Shown here: one piece after another, positions 18,289 to 26,860 of the stretch
How the letters are laid out: the number at the start of each line of letters is the position of its first letter
Position numbering within the stretch: the first letter of the stretch is position 1
Assembly: GCF_007786445.1 (NCBI RefSeq)
Contig: NZ_VNJI01000004.1
Location: 166,287 to 230,286, forward strand
Source: Paenibacillus cremeus
GTDB lineage: Bacteria > Bacillota > Bacilli > Paenibacillales > NBRC-103111
Direction: 5' to 3'
Length of the DNA: 64,000 nucleotides
Position numbers and translations under genes: made by a program
Notes under the pieces: model-generated
The model's database searches: none
What the model saw: the letters and a program-made list of their open reading frames with translations, nothing else
Told to the model about the DNA's origin: nothing

Positions 18289-21200
18289 TTAAGGCGCAGT
18301 TGCCGTTACTGCTGTTGTTGTCTTGTTAGATACGGGTCCCGTAGACATGACCTTGTTATCGCCGGCTATTTCAACCTTAATATACTTGCCTACATCGGCG
18401 CTCTTCACCGTATAGGTCATGTCTGGAGTATACAGCGGATCAGCCATTCCTGGAGCATTATCATAGATCGGTGTCCAAGTGACTTGATCTACAGAAGAAT
18501 ACCATTTAATCGTGTTCACTCCGGCAGGAATCGCTGCACCGCCAGCATCCAAAGGCTGAGCTGTCAAGTTTTGGCCAACGGCAGGGATTCCGTTAATTCT
18601 CACAGAGCTCATAGTCTGTTTCGCTTTTGTAACATATACGTTGTAAACCGTAGGGTTTGTCCTGCCGGCTTCCGTTACAATAAGCTTGAAGCTTCCGTAG
18701 GTTGCTCCTGTCACCGTTGGCAGGTCAATGCTATAATTCACGGCGAGGTTGGCGGCCACCGATGGATCTGCTGAGCCTGTCCCTGGTGTGACTGCTAAAC
18801 CGTAGGTCACGCCGGTAACCGTAATGGTTTGCGTTGCATATTTCGTGATGTTGAAGGTTGTGGCTGCCGAAGCTTGGATGTTGACGATCCTTTCAGGTAC
18901 TGCTTTTAAGTTTGTGAAGATCCCACCAGATGATACAGCGAGTCCTGGCAAATCATAGGCAACAGGTGTCAATGTCATCCTTTTCTCTGCTGGAATCCCG
19001 GTAACATTGGTCGTCATCGCACCGACAGCCCAAGGCTGAGCAACGACCGTGCCGTCACCATATTGAACTCCATCGCCGTTGACTATATTGTTCTTAGCCG
19101 TTAACGTAACGTTTTCAAACGCAATATTTTCCGCATAGTCGATGGTAGCTGGAGAGGCAAAAGGTGTATAGCCGTTCAGTATTCCATCTCTTGTACCACT
19201 GTTATATGCGTACAAGCCGCTTTCCAGTGTGCTGTTTCTAAAAATCAAATTTTTCACCGGAGATACCGGCTTGCCTGGCACAAACGTACCCACGATTTCG
19301 ATTACAGGCCCGTAGGTAATATTTTTGGTAACGATATTTTCAAAAGAAAGCTTTTGCACCGTTGGCAGTACAGGTGCAGCGTCACCATCGCTATTCCCGC
19401 TATACCGGCTTACTCTGATCAATGCATCTACCTGTACTGCGTCTTTAGTATAAAGATCGCGAGATACAATGTTCTCAATGGCTCCGCCACGGCTTGGTGC
19501 GAATTTAATGTAAACCGTTTCCCATTGCAGCCCTACTACATTAATTCCCTGGAACAATACATTACGTACGCCGCCTGACATTTCGCTGCCTACAACGAAC
19601 GCGCCACGGCCACGGTCAACCATACTACTGGTGACTCGGATGTTTTCCGAAGGCTTGTTTCTCAAGTAGCCTTCCATGTTTTTACCGGATTTAATGGCTA
19701 CGGCATCGTCATAGGTTCTGAAATAGATATTGAATATATTCATATTGGTTGAAGAATCAGGATCGATCCCGTCGCCATTGCTTACACCGGCCCATACTCC
19801 AGGAGAAGTTTCGTACATGGAGGTGATGTTGGCATGGTTAAAGGTGACATGATCGCTAAAGACGATATGATTGGTCCAAGAAGCGCCGGATTCAAGAGTG
19901 ACATCTTTGATGTAAAGATTCTGAACATTAAAGGCAATGATCAGCTTGCCTCTGGAACGGTTGTCTTGACCGGACAAGATTGGCAGTGGAGCAAGCGATG
20001 GCTTGGCAATGATTTTCTTCGCGAGCTCTCTCTCCGCTGCACCCAGCATTTTACCCGTAGCTCCAAGCAGATTTGTTCCATTGCTATCAATGCGGCCGGA
20101 ACCGCTGATTGTAATATCTTTGAGATTTTGTGTGCCGTAGGAATCTCTTTCTCCGATGTTAATCAAAGAAGCAAAGCAGTTCAGCTCCCAGCCTTCAAAC
20201 ATACTAGGAACGATCGGATAATGTTTCATAAACTCGGCCACATCGGCATCGGTATAAGCGGCACTGGTGTTAGGAAGATAAGCCTCCAAAGCGCCGTCTA
20301 CTTTTAACGTGACACCGCTGTTGCGGATGAACAAAGCGCCGGTTACGAATGTGCCTTGTGGTACGTACACCACACTGTTATATGGGGCATCATCAAGCGC
20401 TTTTTGGATCGCCTGCGTGTTAAGCGTCGTACCGTCGCCTACAGCATTATAAGGAGCCTTGGTAATATCAAGGATCACGGTTGGAGCCGGTTTGGTGGTG
20501 ACGGTAATCGGTGCACTCTTAGGACCCAGATTGCCATTTTTATAAGCAGCCGCTACTTCGAAAGTATAGGTGGTGCTGGCAGTCAGACCTTCAGCGGTAT
20601 ACCCCATTTTGTCCGTGCGCGCAACTTCTACACCATCTTTGTAGACAACATATTTGTCTAACTGAGTAGTATACAGGTCAGATGATTTATCCCATAAAAT
20701 CAAAGCGGACGTGTCTGTTTTTGCTTCCACTGGGGAGAAGATGACTTTAGGAGAAAGCTCAGTGGACACATATACAGTGGCCTTGCTGGAAACGCCGCCG
20801 GCTGCTGTTACTGTAATGGTGGCTACACCGTTTGCTACCGCTGTGATCAGGCCTGTTGCCGCATCCACTGTAGCCACACCGGGTGCGCTGGAGCTCCAGG
20901 TCAAGGCAGTGTTGTCAGCATAATTTGGAAGCGCCTTGGCGCCTAAATAATATTTTTCATTCGAGAACAGAGTGATGATGTCTTTATCAAGAGCTACACT
21001 GCTCACCGCTACAGAAGCATTGGTAACGGTAATGTCGCAAGTCGCTTGCTGCCCTTCAGCAGTGGTTACCGTAACTTTCGCCGTACCTGCTTGAGCGCCG
21101 GTTACTTGGTTGTTCACCAAGTTGATTACTTTGTTGTCTGATGTTGACCATTTAACCGCTTTGTTCGTATCGAGAGCGGGCGCGATGGCTGCCTCCAATG

Positions 21201-22272
21201 CAATCGTTTGACCTTTGGCAATGGTCAAGGTCTTGTTGTTTAAGGTGACGCCTGTAATCGCAACGGGAGCTCCCAGCTGCACATCATATTGTTTTACAGA
21301 AACACCATTTTGTGCAGTAACTACCAAAGTAGTTCCGGCTGGAATCATTTCAGAGGTCAGCTCAGCTCCTCTGGACATGAGCTTGTAGCTTTGTGCCGAA
21401 AAATCTGTCGCTTGAATCTGGCTCAATAATTCTTTTTTCAAGGTACCATAATGTACAGCCACAGCCTTATCACTAACGGACACTACGTTTGGTGCTGAAG
21501 CTTTTGCTGCAATAGCGGTGTTCGATGGAAGAGGCTGTTGGGATGACGATGAACCTGAACTTGAACCCGAACCTGAGCCTGAACCTGAATCCTGACTAGG
21601 AGTTGGAGTTGGAGTTGGAGTAGGTGTAGGTGTAGGTGTAGGTACGACAGATTTGTTGTTGTAGTTCATCGCTTTGGCAGCAAGTACAAATATTTCTGCG
21701 CGTGTAGTTAATTTCGCTGGAGCAAATGAACCATCTGGAAGTCCATCGATGATAGAAGCATTGGATAATGCCTTAACATAGCCTTTGGACCATGCTCCAA
21801 TCCCGTCGGAGTCATTAAATTTGCTCGTATCGGTATCTTTGGCGTCCAGCTTAAGTGCTCGGGCTAACGCCGTTGCCGCCTCTTGCCGGGTGATGGGATC
21901 ATTCGGTCTAAAAGCACCACCGCTGCCTTCCATATAACCCGAGTTTGTTGCAATGGCTACGTCATTTTGATACCATGCGGTCGGATCCACATCGGAATAG
22001 TTGATCTTCCCAGCATCCTTAAAGCCTAAAGCACGATTTACAATAGCGGAAAACTCTGCACGTGTGGTCGGCGAATCCGGATTGACATTGCCGTATGAAT
22101 CGCCTTTCACTATGCCTTGATCCATCAACGCGGAAATATACGATTTCGCCCAGTGGCCTTCAAAGTCACTAGCAGAAACCACCGTTGGCACGGTCGAAAA
22201 AAGCATTGAAGAAACGGCCAGGATCGACGTCATCTTCTTCATGCTCTGCTTCATCTGCTTCATCTGCTTCAT
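18289..22272 (-). CDS. SLH-anchored GH28-type exo-enzyme-like surface protein (1,327 aa)
   Basis: A signal peptide (cleavage near VSA-S35) is followed by three SLH repeats (about 35-205), a TP-repeat linker and a Ser/Gly stretch. Two bacterial Ig-like Big_2 domains (about 333-500) and a fibronectin-III module (about 505-600) come next. A GH28 domain at about 605-1100 carries NGDGIDPDSS, YDDAVAIKSG and GSEMSGG, close to bacterial exopolygalacturonases. The family GHG triplet reads GRG (GRGAFVVGSEMSGG), so the usual histidine is replaced. C-terminal beta domains follow. The first ATG is chosen: AGGAGGGG precedes it by 7 bp. It is the last gene of the ABC operon (25571 to 18289), 62 bp behind the binding protein with a terminator-like hairpin between, and would produce oligosaccharides for that importer. 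Confidence 0.9.
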   Translation of the reverse strand: MKQMKQMKQSMKKMTSILAVSSMLFSTVPTVVSASDFEGHWAKSYISALMDQGIVKGDSYGNVNPDSPTTRAEFSAIVNRALGFKDAGKINYSDVDPTAWYQNDVAIATNSGYMEGSGGAFRPNDPITRQEAATALARALKLDAKDTDTSKFNDSDGIGAWSKGYVKALSNASIIDGLPDGSFAPAKLTTRAEIFVLAAKAMNYNNKSVVPTPTPTPTPTPTPTPSQDSGSGSGSGSSSGSSSSQQPLPSNTAIAAKASAPNVVSVSDKAVAVHYGTLKKELLSQIQATDFSAQSYKLMSRGAELTSEMIPAGTTLVVTAQNGVSVKQYDVQLGAPVAITGVTLNNKTLTIAKGQTIALEAAIAPALDTNKAVKWSTSDNKVINLVNNQVTGAQAGTAKVTVTTAEGQQATCDITVTNASVAVSSVALDKDIITLFSNEKYYLGAKALPNYADNTALTWSSSAPGVATVDAATGLITAVANGVATITVTAAGGVSSKATVYVSTELSPKVIFSPVEAKTDTSALILWDKSSDLYTTQLDKYVVYKDGVEVARTDKMGYTAEGLTASTTYTFEVAAAYKNGNLGPKSAPITVTTKPAPTVILDITKAPYNAVGDGTTLNTQAIQKALDDAPYNSVVYVPQGTFVTGALFIRNSGVTLKVDGALEAYLPNTSAAYTDADVAEFMKHYPIVPSMFEGWELNCFASLINIGERDSYGTQNLKDITISGSGRIDSNGTNLLGATGKMLGAAERELAKKIIAKPSLAPLPILSGQDNRSRGKLIIAFNVQNLYIKDVTLESGASWTNHIVFSDHVTFNHANITSMYETSPGVWAGVSNGDGIDPDSSTNMNIFNIYFRTYDDAVAIKSGKNMEGYLRNKPSENIRVTSSMVDRGRGAFVVGSEMSGGVRNVLFQGINVVGLQWETVYIKFAPSRGGAIENIVSRDLYTKDAVQVDALIRVSRYSGNSDGDAAPVLPTVQKLSFENIVTKNITYGPVIEIVGTFVPGKPVSPVKNLIFRNSTLESGLYAYNSGTRDGILNGYTPFASPATIDYAENIAFENVTLTAKNNIVNGDGVQYGDGTVVAQPWAVGAMTTNVTGIPAEKRMTLTPVAYDLPGLAVSSGGIFTNLKAVPERIVNIQASAATTFNITKYATQTITVTGVTYGLAVTPGTGSADPSVAANLAVNYSIDLPTVTGATYGSFKLIVTEAGRTNPTVYNVYVTKAKQTMSSVRINGIPAVGQNLTAQPLDAGGAAIPAGVNTIKWYSSVDQVTWTPIYDNAPGMADPLYTPDMTYTVKSADVGKYIKVEIAGDNKVMSTGPVSNKTTTAVTATAP

Positions 22273-22297
22273 CCAAAATCCCCTCCTAATTGGAATG

Positions 22298-22325
22298 AAA
22301 AGGGGGAGGCAGCTTAGTGCCCCCC
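22298..22325 (-). terminator. Intra-operon terminator or attenuator between binding protein and SLH gene
   Basis: On the minus strand GGGGGGCA pairs with TGCCTCCCCC over CTAAGC, followed by TTTT. It sits directly after the binding-protein stop codon and before the SLH start, and would lower expression of the SLH gene relative to the binding protein. Confidence 0.75.
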
Positions 22326-22334
22326 AGACTTATG

Positions 22335-23708
22335 TTATTTTTTAATGCTTTTATCGTAATCCGCTTTCGCCTTGTCCATCGCAGCCGCCCAACCGCTCAA
22401 GAAGCTCTCTGGCGTCATTGAGCCGTTCATCACCTTCTGGAAGTTCGGCTCCAGCTGCTGCGTCATGATATTGTTATAGTCCGGCAAGTACACCGGCAGA
22501 TCCAGCACAACCGTATCCTTGTCCGCCATCACCTTCGCGCCTTCCTGGATATGCTGCGAATTTTTCACATAGTCGCTTGTCAGCGCATCCGAGTTCGTAG
22601 GCATTTGGCCGATATTCTGGTTCCAGTACGTTTGGCTGTCTGCGGAAAGCAGGAAAGCCAGGAACTGCCATGCTTCGTTCGGATGCTTTGTATTCTTGAA
22701 AATCCCATAGCCGTTAGCAGTCGGTGCCGTGATGCGCTTGCCGCTGTCCGACTTCGGCAGAATCGTTGCGGCAAATTTACCGTCAATCGATTGCTTATGG
22801 TTGTTAAACGATCCGAAATTGTGCTGAATCATTGCAGCCGTACCGGTATCGAAGGTTGCGACCATCTCTTTGTAAGCGTTTGTAATGTCGCTCGTAGGCG
22901 TATTTTTCTTGTAGAGGCCGACATATTTTTTCAAAAACTCCACGTTTTTCGGGTCAGCTACCGTAGATTTCCCGTCGCTGCCGAAATAATGCTCGATGCC
23001 CGAGTAAGCATACATCGCGTTCGTCAGCTGCACGATACTTCCACCTGCTCCGCGAATGCTGTAGCCATAGCGGTTTTTGCTGGCATCGGTCAGCTTCTCA
23101 GCATCCGTAAAAAAGTCTTTCCATGTGGTAGGTGCGTTCAGTCCAGCATCTTTAATCCAGTCGGTACGGTACCAGAACACGTCCAGATACATCGTCGTCG
23201 GCAGTTGGTACAGCTTCTTGTCCGGTGCCAGCGATTTGTTGTAATCGATTAGGCCTTTGGACAGCTTATCTTTATCCGACCATTTGCCGTAGAAATCATC
23301 CAGCGGAAGCAGTGCGCCCTTGGCGGCGAAGTCGGAAATCCACGGAACCATGATGCCGCCGATGTCCGGCGTATCGTTAGAAGCGATCGCTACGTCATAT
23401 TTTTGCTTGTTGGAGGTGCTTGGAATCCCGACATACTCCACGGTAATATTCGGGTTTTTCTCTTGGAACCGCTTGATCAGCTCCTGCAGGAACGGCGTCC
23501 GGTCCGGTCCGGCATTTTCATCCCAGAAAGTCAATTTCACTTTCTCGTTCGAGCTTGTGCTGGCTGCTGCAGCCGGCTTTACAGATTCGCCGGTCTTTGC
23601 TTTGTCGGCACCTCCGGATGCGGATCCGGATCCGGCTCCACATCCGCTAAGCAGAAGCGAAAGGCAGCAGGTAACTGAAGCGGCCGAAATGGCTAAATTT
23701 CTTTTCAT
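22335..23708 (-). CDS. Family 1 sugar-binding lipoprotein of ABC importer
   Basis: The 457-residue precursor has a lipoprotein signal with lipobox LLSGC (Cys near residue 23) and a Ser/Gly/Ala-rich spacer. A full family 1 extracellular solute-binding fold follows (VKLTFWDENAGPDRTPFLQEL..., ITVEYVGIP, NEAWQFLAFLLS). It would be tethered to the outer face of the membrane and hand an oligosaccharide to the permeases encoded just upstream (24609 and 23771). A ribosome site AAGGGAG precedes the ATG by 10 bp. No ATPase gene is nearby, as usual for Firmicutes that share an MsmX-type ATPase. Substrate is inferred only from the GH28 partner gene downstream. Confidence 0.93.
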   Translation of the reverse strand: MKRNLAISAASVTCCLSLLLSGCGAGSGSASGGADKAKTGESVKPAAAASTSSNEKVKLTFWDENAGPDRTPFLQELIKRFQEKNPNITVEYVGIPSTSNKQKYDVAIASNDTPDIGGIMVPWISDFAAKGALLPLDDFYGKWSDKDKLSKGLIDYNKSLAPDKKLYQLPTTMYLDVFWYRTDWIKDAGLNAPTTWKDFFTDAEKLTDASKNRYGYSIRGAGGSIVQLTNAMYAYSGIEHYFGSDGKSTVADPKNVEFLKKYVGLYKKNTPTSDITNAYKEMVATFDTGTAAMIQHNFGSFNNHKQSIDGKFAATILPKSDSGKRITAPTANGYGIFKNTKHPNEAWQFLAFLLSADSQTYWNQNIGQMPTNSDALTSDYVKNSQHIQEGAKVMADKDTVVLDLPVYLPDYNNIMTQQLEPNFQKVMNGSMTPESFLSGWAAAMDKAKADYDKSIKK

Positions 23709-23770
23709 GTAGTGACATCTCCCTTATGTTTAATCTGTTTATGGCTAATCCCTTGCGGGAGTTAGTTTCC

Positions 23771-24607
23771 TTACCCTTTGACTGCGCCGGCACTCATGCC
23801 CTGCACCAGGTATTTCTGAACGATGGTGAACAAGATGACGGCAGGAAGCAGCGAAATCAGGCTTCCGGCGGCAAGCGCGCCATAGTGGATGTCAAACTCG
23901 CCTTGCATATACCGAAGACCGACAGGCAGGGTGAAGAAGGCCGGCTTGCTAATAAACATAAGAGCGAATAAAAACTCATTCCAAGCGCTGATGAACGTGA
24001 ATACGGTTGTAGCGACAACACCTGGCAGCAAGATCGGCAGGATCACGACGAATACCGCTTTCAGTCTGCTGCAGCCGTCGACCATGGCCGCCTCCTCCAG
24101 CTGCTCCGGAATGTTGGAGATGAAGCCGCTCATCAGAATCGAGTTGAACGGTAGCTGGAACGTACTGTAGGTAATAATGAGCGAGAGCAGATTGCTCGTT
24201 AGTCCCAGGTGCTTGAAAATCATAAACAGCGGAATCAGCAGCATCGCTCCGGGCACAAACTGCGTGCACAGCAGCAGGATGAGAAAGGCGTTCTTGCCTT
24301 TAAACTTGTACCGGCTGAGTGCATACCCGACAAGCAGCGAGCTGATTAGCACGATGACTACGGTAAATGCGGATACGAACACACTGTTCATGAAAAACTT
24401 GGAGAATCCGACGTTATTCCATGCGACTATGTAGTTTTCAAAGGTGAGCTGCTTCGGCCAATAGCGAAGAGGGATTTGCGTAATGTCCTTTTCCAGCTTC
24501 AGCGAAGTAACGACCGCCCAATAAATCGGCAGCAGAGTGAAGGCCACTGCGCAGAACAGAGGGAAATAAAACAATAACATCCGGCTTGGATTCCATCTTA
24601 GCTGCAT
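23771..24607 (-). CDS. ABC sugar permease, MalG/UgpE type
   Basis: The protein has 278 residues with six hydrophobic segments and the ATPase-contacting EAA loop (EEAAMVDGCSRLKAVFVVILPILLPG region, about 170-195). The start is the ATG at 24607, which lies one base past the upstream stop codon and is served by AAGGAGG inside the end of that gene; a longer frame upstream would overlap the other permease. It pairs with the permease at 24609 and the binding protein at 22335. The 62-bp gap after it contains a short CTAA-CTCCC/GGGATTAG hairpin without a T-run, possibly an RNA-stability element. Confidence 0.95.
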   Translation of the reverse strand: MQLRWNPSRMLLFYFPLFCAVAFTLLPIYWAVVTSLKLEKDITQIPLRYWPKQLTFENYIVAWNNVGFSKFFMNSVFVSAFTVVIVLISSLLVGYALSRYKFKGKNAFLILLLCTQFVPGAMLLIPLFMIFKHLGLTSNLLSLIITYSTFQLPFNSILMSGFISNIPEQLEEAAMVDGCSRLKAVFVVILPILLPGVVATTVFTFISAWNEFLFALMFISKPAFFTLPVGLRYMQGEFDIHYGALAAGSLISLLPAVILFTIVQKYLVQGMSAGAVKG

Positions 24608-24608
24608 C

Positions 24609-25571
24609 TTATTTCTCCTCCTTTCCAAAACCGCTGAGCTTCAAATAGCTTACGGCGAACGCAAGTAGTATGAAGAATCCAACCACGGTTAAGGCCGAGC
24701 CGTAACCAAAGTTCTGTGCGACGATCGCTTGGTTGGCAACATACATTGTTAGTGTTGTGGTAATATTGGCTGGACCTCCGCCCGTCATGGCGAAGATCAT
24801 ATCCACGTTGTTGAACTCCCATACGGAACGGAGCAAGGTCGACAGGATAATCGAATTTTTCAAAAAAGGAAGCGTGATGTGCAGAAACGATTTCCATTTT
24901 CCCGCGCCATCTACCGTTGCCGACTCGTACAAATCACTCGGAATCGTTTGGAGTGCTGCCAGCATGGTAATCGTGAAGAACGGAATCCCCCGCCACAGCT
25001 CCGTCAGCACGACCGATGGAAACACGGTGTTCATATCGGCCATCCATGCGATTTTATGCTCGATAATACCCAGCTTCAGGAGCAGATCGTTCACTAGCCC
25101 CATGTGCTCGTTAAAGAGCAGTGACCACATCGTTGCGGTAATAACGCCCGATACGGCCCATGGCAAAATCGCAATCGAACGAAACAGTGCACGCGCTTTG
25201 AAGCTTTGATGAAGCAAAAGCGCGATGCCGAGACCAAAAACGAGCTGGAAAAACACTTCGATAGCGACCCACTTCAGTGAAATCTGCAAGCTGGAATAAA
25301 ACAGCGGATCCTTGGTGAGAATGTCCACAAAATTGTCCAATCCGATAAATCCGTTGTAGTACGGTTTGGCCGGGTTATAGTTTTGCAGGCTGTAAAAAAA
25401 TACGTTGACCATGGGATAAAACAAAAATCCGGCAATTAAGACGATCGCGGGGAGAATCAGCAAGTACGGGGTGTAGTTGATCTTCTCCCGGCTTCGTTTA
25501 AGTAAGCTACGCTGCGCCGGGATCGCGGCTGAAGCGGTCTTCTTCGAGTAAGCTTGATTGGTTGTGCTCAT
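24609..25571 (-). CDS. ABC sugar permease, MalF/UgpA type
   Basis: The 320-residue protein has a cytoplasmic N-terminus, six predicted membrane helices (first at about 37-57, YLLILPAIVLIAGFLFY) and the EAA motif YESATVDGAGKWKSF near 230. It is the first gene of the operon 25571 to 18289 and is preceded by AAGGAGGG and the third copy of the shared 39-bp element. It forms the membrane channel with the MalG-type subunit downstream. Confidence 0.95.
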   Translation of the reverse strand: MSTTNQAYSKKTASAAIPAQRSLLKRSREKINYTPYLLILPAIVLIAGFLFYPMVNVFFYSLQNYNPAKPYYNGFIGLDNFVDILTKDPLFYSSLQISLKWVAIEVFFQLVFGLGIALLLHQSFKARALFRSIAILPWAVSGVITATMWSLLFNEHMGLVNDLLLKLGIIEHKIAWMADMNTVFPSVVLTELWRGIPFFTITMLAALQTIPSDLYESATVDGAGKWKSFLHITLPFLKNSIILSTLLRSVWEFNNVDMIFAMTGGGPANITTTLTMYVANQAIVAQNFGYGSALTVVGFFILLAFAVSYLKLSGFGKEEK

Positions 25572-25646
25572 CTTGTGGTGTCCCTCCTTGTTGCAGCTGA
25601 TATAGCGGATCCAACGATATCAGTTGTCAACTTTGTCTATAAGTGA

Positions 25647-25711
25647 AGTATAGTTCGATTGGCCTCTGACCTGAATTGAATATCTTAACGACATTGTTTG
25701 AATTTTTATCA
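25647..25711 (-). promoter_or_regulatory. Shared 39-bp activator element plus -10, copy 3 (ABC/SLH operon)
   Basis: The element at 25673-25711 matches copy 1 almost base for base and lies exactly 20 bp from a TATACT -10 (25647-25652, minus strand). It places the importer and the SLH protein at 18289 in the same regulon as the other two surface proteins and the two-component system. Confidence 0.75.
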
Positions 25712-25814
25712 CATATATGAAAGGCTAAAGAGCAACAAGGGCCATCGGGACAAAAGCTATTCCCGATGGCCTTCCGACTGCTGACCTTCAGCGCTGAACA
25801 TCAAGTTATATATG

Positions 25815-25895
25815 ATAGATTTAAGTCTATAAAACGTAATGGCGGCTAATACTGTATAATACAAAAATATTCAGATTTGATAGACCCCAATCTAT
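25815..25895 (+). promoter_or_regulatory. Two LysR-type boxes in front of the LysR gene
   Basis: ATAGA-tttaag-TCTAT (25815-25830) and ATAGA-ccccaa-TCTAT (25880-25895) are two inverted repeats of the T-N11-A type with identical arms, 65 bp apart. A TATAAT lies between them (near 25855). They fit autoregulation by the LysR protein encoded 20 bp downstream. Confidence 0.6.
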
Positions 25896-25914
25896 CATAG
25901 AAAGAGGATGACCC

Positions 25915-26802
25915 TTGGAGCTGCTTCAATTAAAATATTTTCAAACCACTGCTGAACTAGAACAAATTACGAAGGCTGCGAAGGCGTTAAAAATTGCCCA
26001 GCCATCGCTTAGCAAAACGATCGCCAGGCTGGAAGAGCACGTTGGCGTACCTCTATTCGACCGGCAAGGCCGCAATATTCAACTGAACGCATACGGCAAA
26101 GTGTTTCTTAAGCGGGTGAACCGCATTTTTCAAGAGCTGGAGGAAGCTCAGAATGAAATTCGTGATATGGCAGGATTGGAACGGGGGAACATCACGCTTG
26201 CGGTCTCGCTTACCAATTTGCTGCCTGAAATGCTGGGTGCTTTTTTAGAGCTGTATCCGGATGTGCACTTCCGCCAAGTGGTTGAACCGATTACCATGAT
26301 GAAGCAGCTGCTCGAACGCGGTGAAGTCGATATGTGCTTGACCTTTGCGGAGATTGAAGGACCGGAGATTGAGTGGAGGCCGCTGCGAACGGAGCCCATC
26401 CATCTGTTCGTACCGGACAGTCACCCTTTAGCGGGACGGACCAGCGTTTCCTTAAAAGAGCTTAAGGATGAAGCCTTCATTGGTCTGCGTCCCGGGTATT
26501 GGTTCCGGGAATTAACTGATAGCTTGATCTTGAAGGCCGCTGGATTTACACCCCAAACCACCATTGAAGTGGATGAGGTGGATGCGGTGCTGCTGCTGCT
26601 CAAGAAAGGGCACGGCATCGTCTTGGCTCCGGATTTGGCTTGGAGGTCTAGAATTGACTTGAAGCAGAACAAGCTCACGATTACCGATCTCGGCGGGAGC
26701 TTGACGCTAGGCCTGGCCTGGTCTAAGAACCATTATTTGTCTTCGGCGGCTCAGAGGTTTCACGAGTTTATTGTCGACTACTTTGGGAATTTTCTGGAGT
26801 AG
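25915..26802 (+). CDS. LysR-family transcriptional regulator
   Basis: The 295-residue protein has the N-terminal winged helix-turn-helix (residues 1-60, LQLKYFQTTAELEQITKAAK / QPSLSKTIARLEEHVGVPLF) and a C-terminal periplasmic-binding-fold effector domain with LPEMLGAFLELYPDV and LLLLKKGHGIVLAPD. Length is standard. Translation appears to begin at TTG 25915, placed 6-7 bp after AGAGGATG. It stands alone, divergent from the ABC operon and convergent with the AraC gene at 26861. Two matching boxes precede it, and a third lies near the two-component operon. The effector is unknown. Confidence 0.93.
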   Translation: MELLQLKYFQTTAELEQITKAAKALKIAQPSLSKTIARLEEHVGVPLFDRQGRNIQLNAYGKVFLKRVNRIFQELEEAQNEIRDMAGLERGNITLAVSLTNLLPEMLGAFLELYPDVHFRQVVEPITMMKQLLERGEVDMCLTFAEIEGPEIEWRPLRTEPIHLFVPDSHPLAGRTSVSLKELKDEAFIGLRPGYWFRELTDSLILKAAGFTPQTTIEVDEVDAVLLLLKKGHGIVLAPDLAWRSRIDLKQNKLTITDLGGSLTLGLAWSKNHYLSSAAQRFHEFIVDYFGNFLE

Positions 26803-26811
26803 GCGGACAAT

Positions 26812-26854
26812 AAAAAGGCAACCCAGGAAGCGTTTATCCGCGTTCTAGATTGCC
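26812..26854 (-). terminator. Terminator of the AraC gene at 26861
   Basis: On the minus strand a long imperfect stem opens with GGCAA and closes with TTGCC, with GCG/CGC inside, and is followed by TTTTTATT. It lies between two convergent genes and may work in both directions. Confidence 0.65.
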
Positions 26855-26860
26855 AATCGT

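Noticed and set aside
18020..18289. 89-aa minus-strand ORF after the SLH gene at 18289
   Set aside because: It runs through the terminator hairpin and the promoter region of the next gene, has no family-like sequence and no clear ribosome site.
21540..21660. Short-period repeats near the SLH linker, considered as CRISPR or tandem-repeat locus
   Set aside because: They are 6-bp codon repeats coding Thr-Pro and Ser-Gly linkers within the reading frame, with no spacers.
22551..23252. 233-aa plus-strand ORF
   Set aside because: Antisense to a complete solute-binding protein gene.
25600..25650. TTGTCAACTTTGTC near 25626 as a second copy of the MITE end
   Set aside because: Only a short partial match to CTTTGTCAAC in rearranged order; no partner repeat or target duplication nearby.
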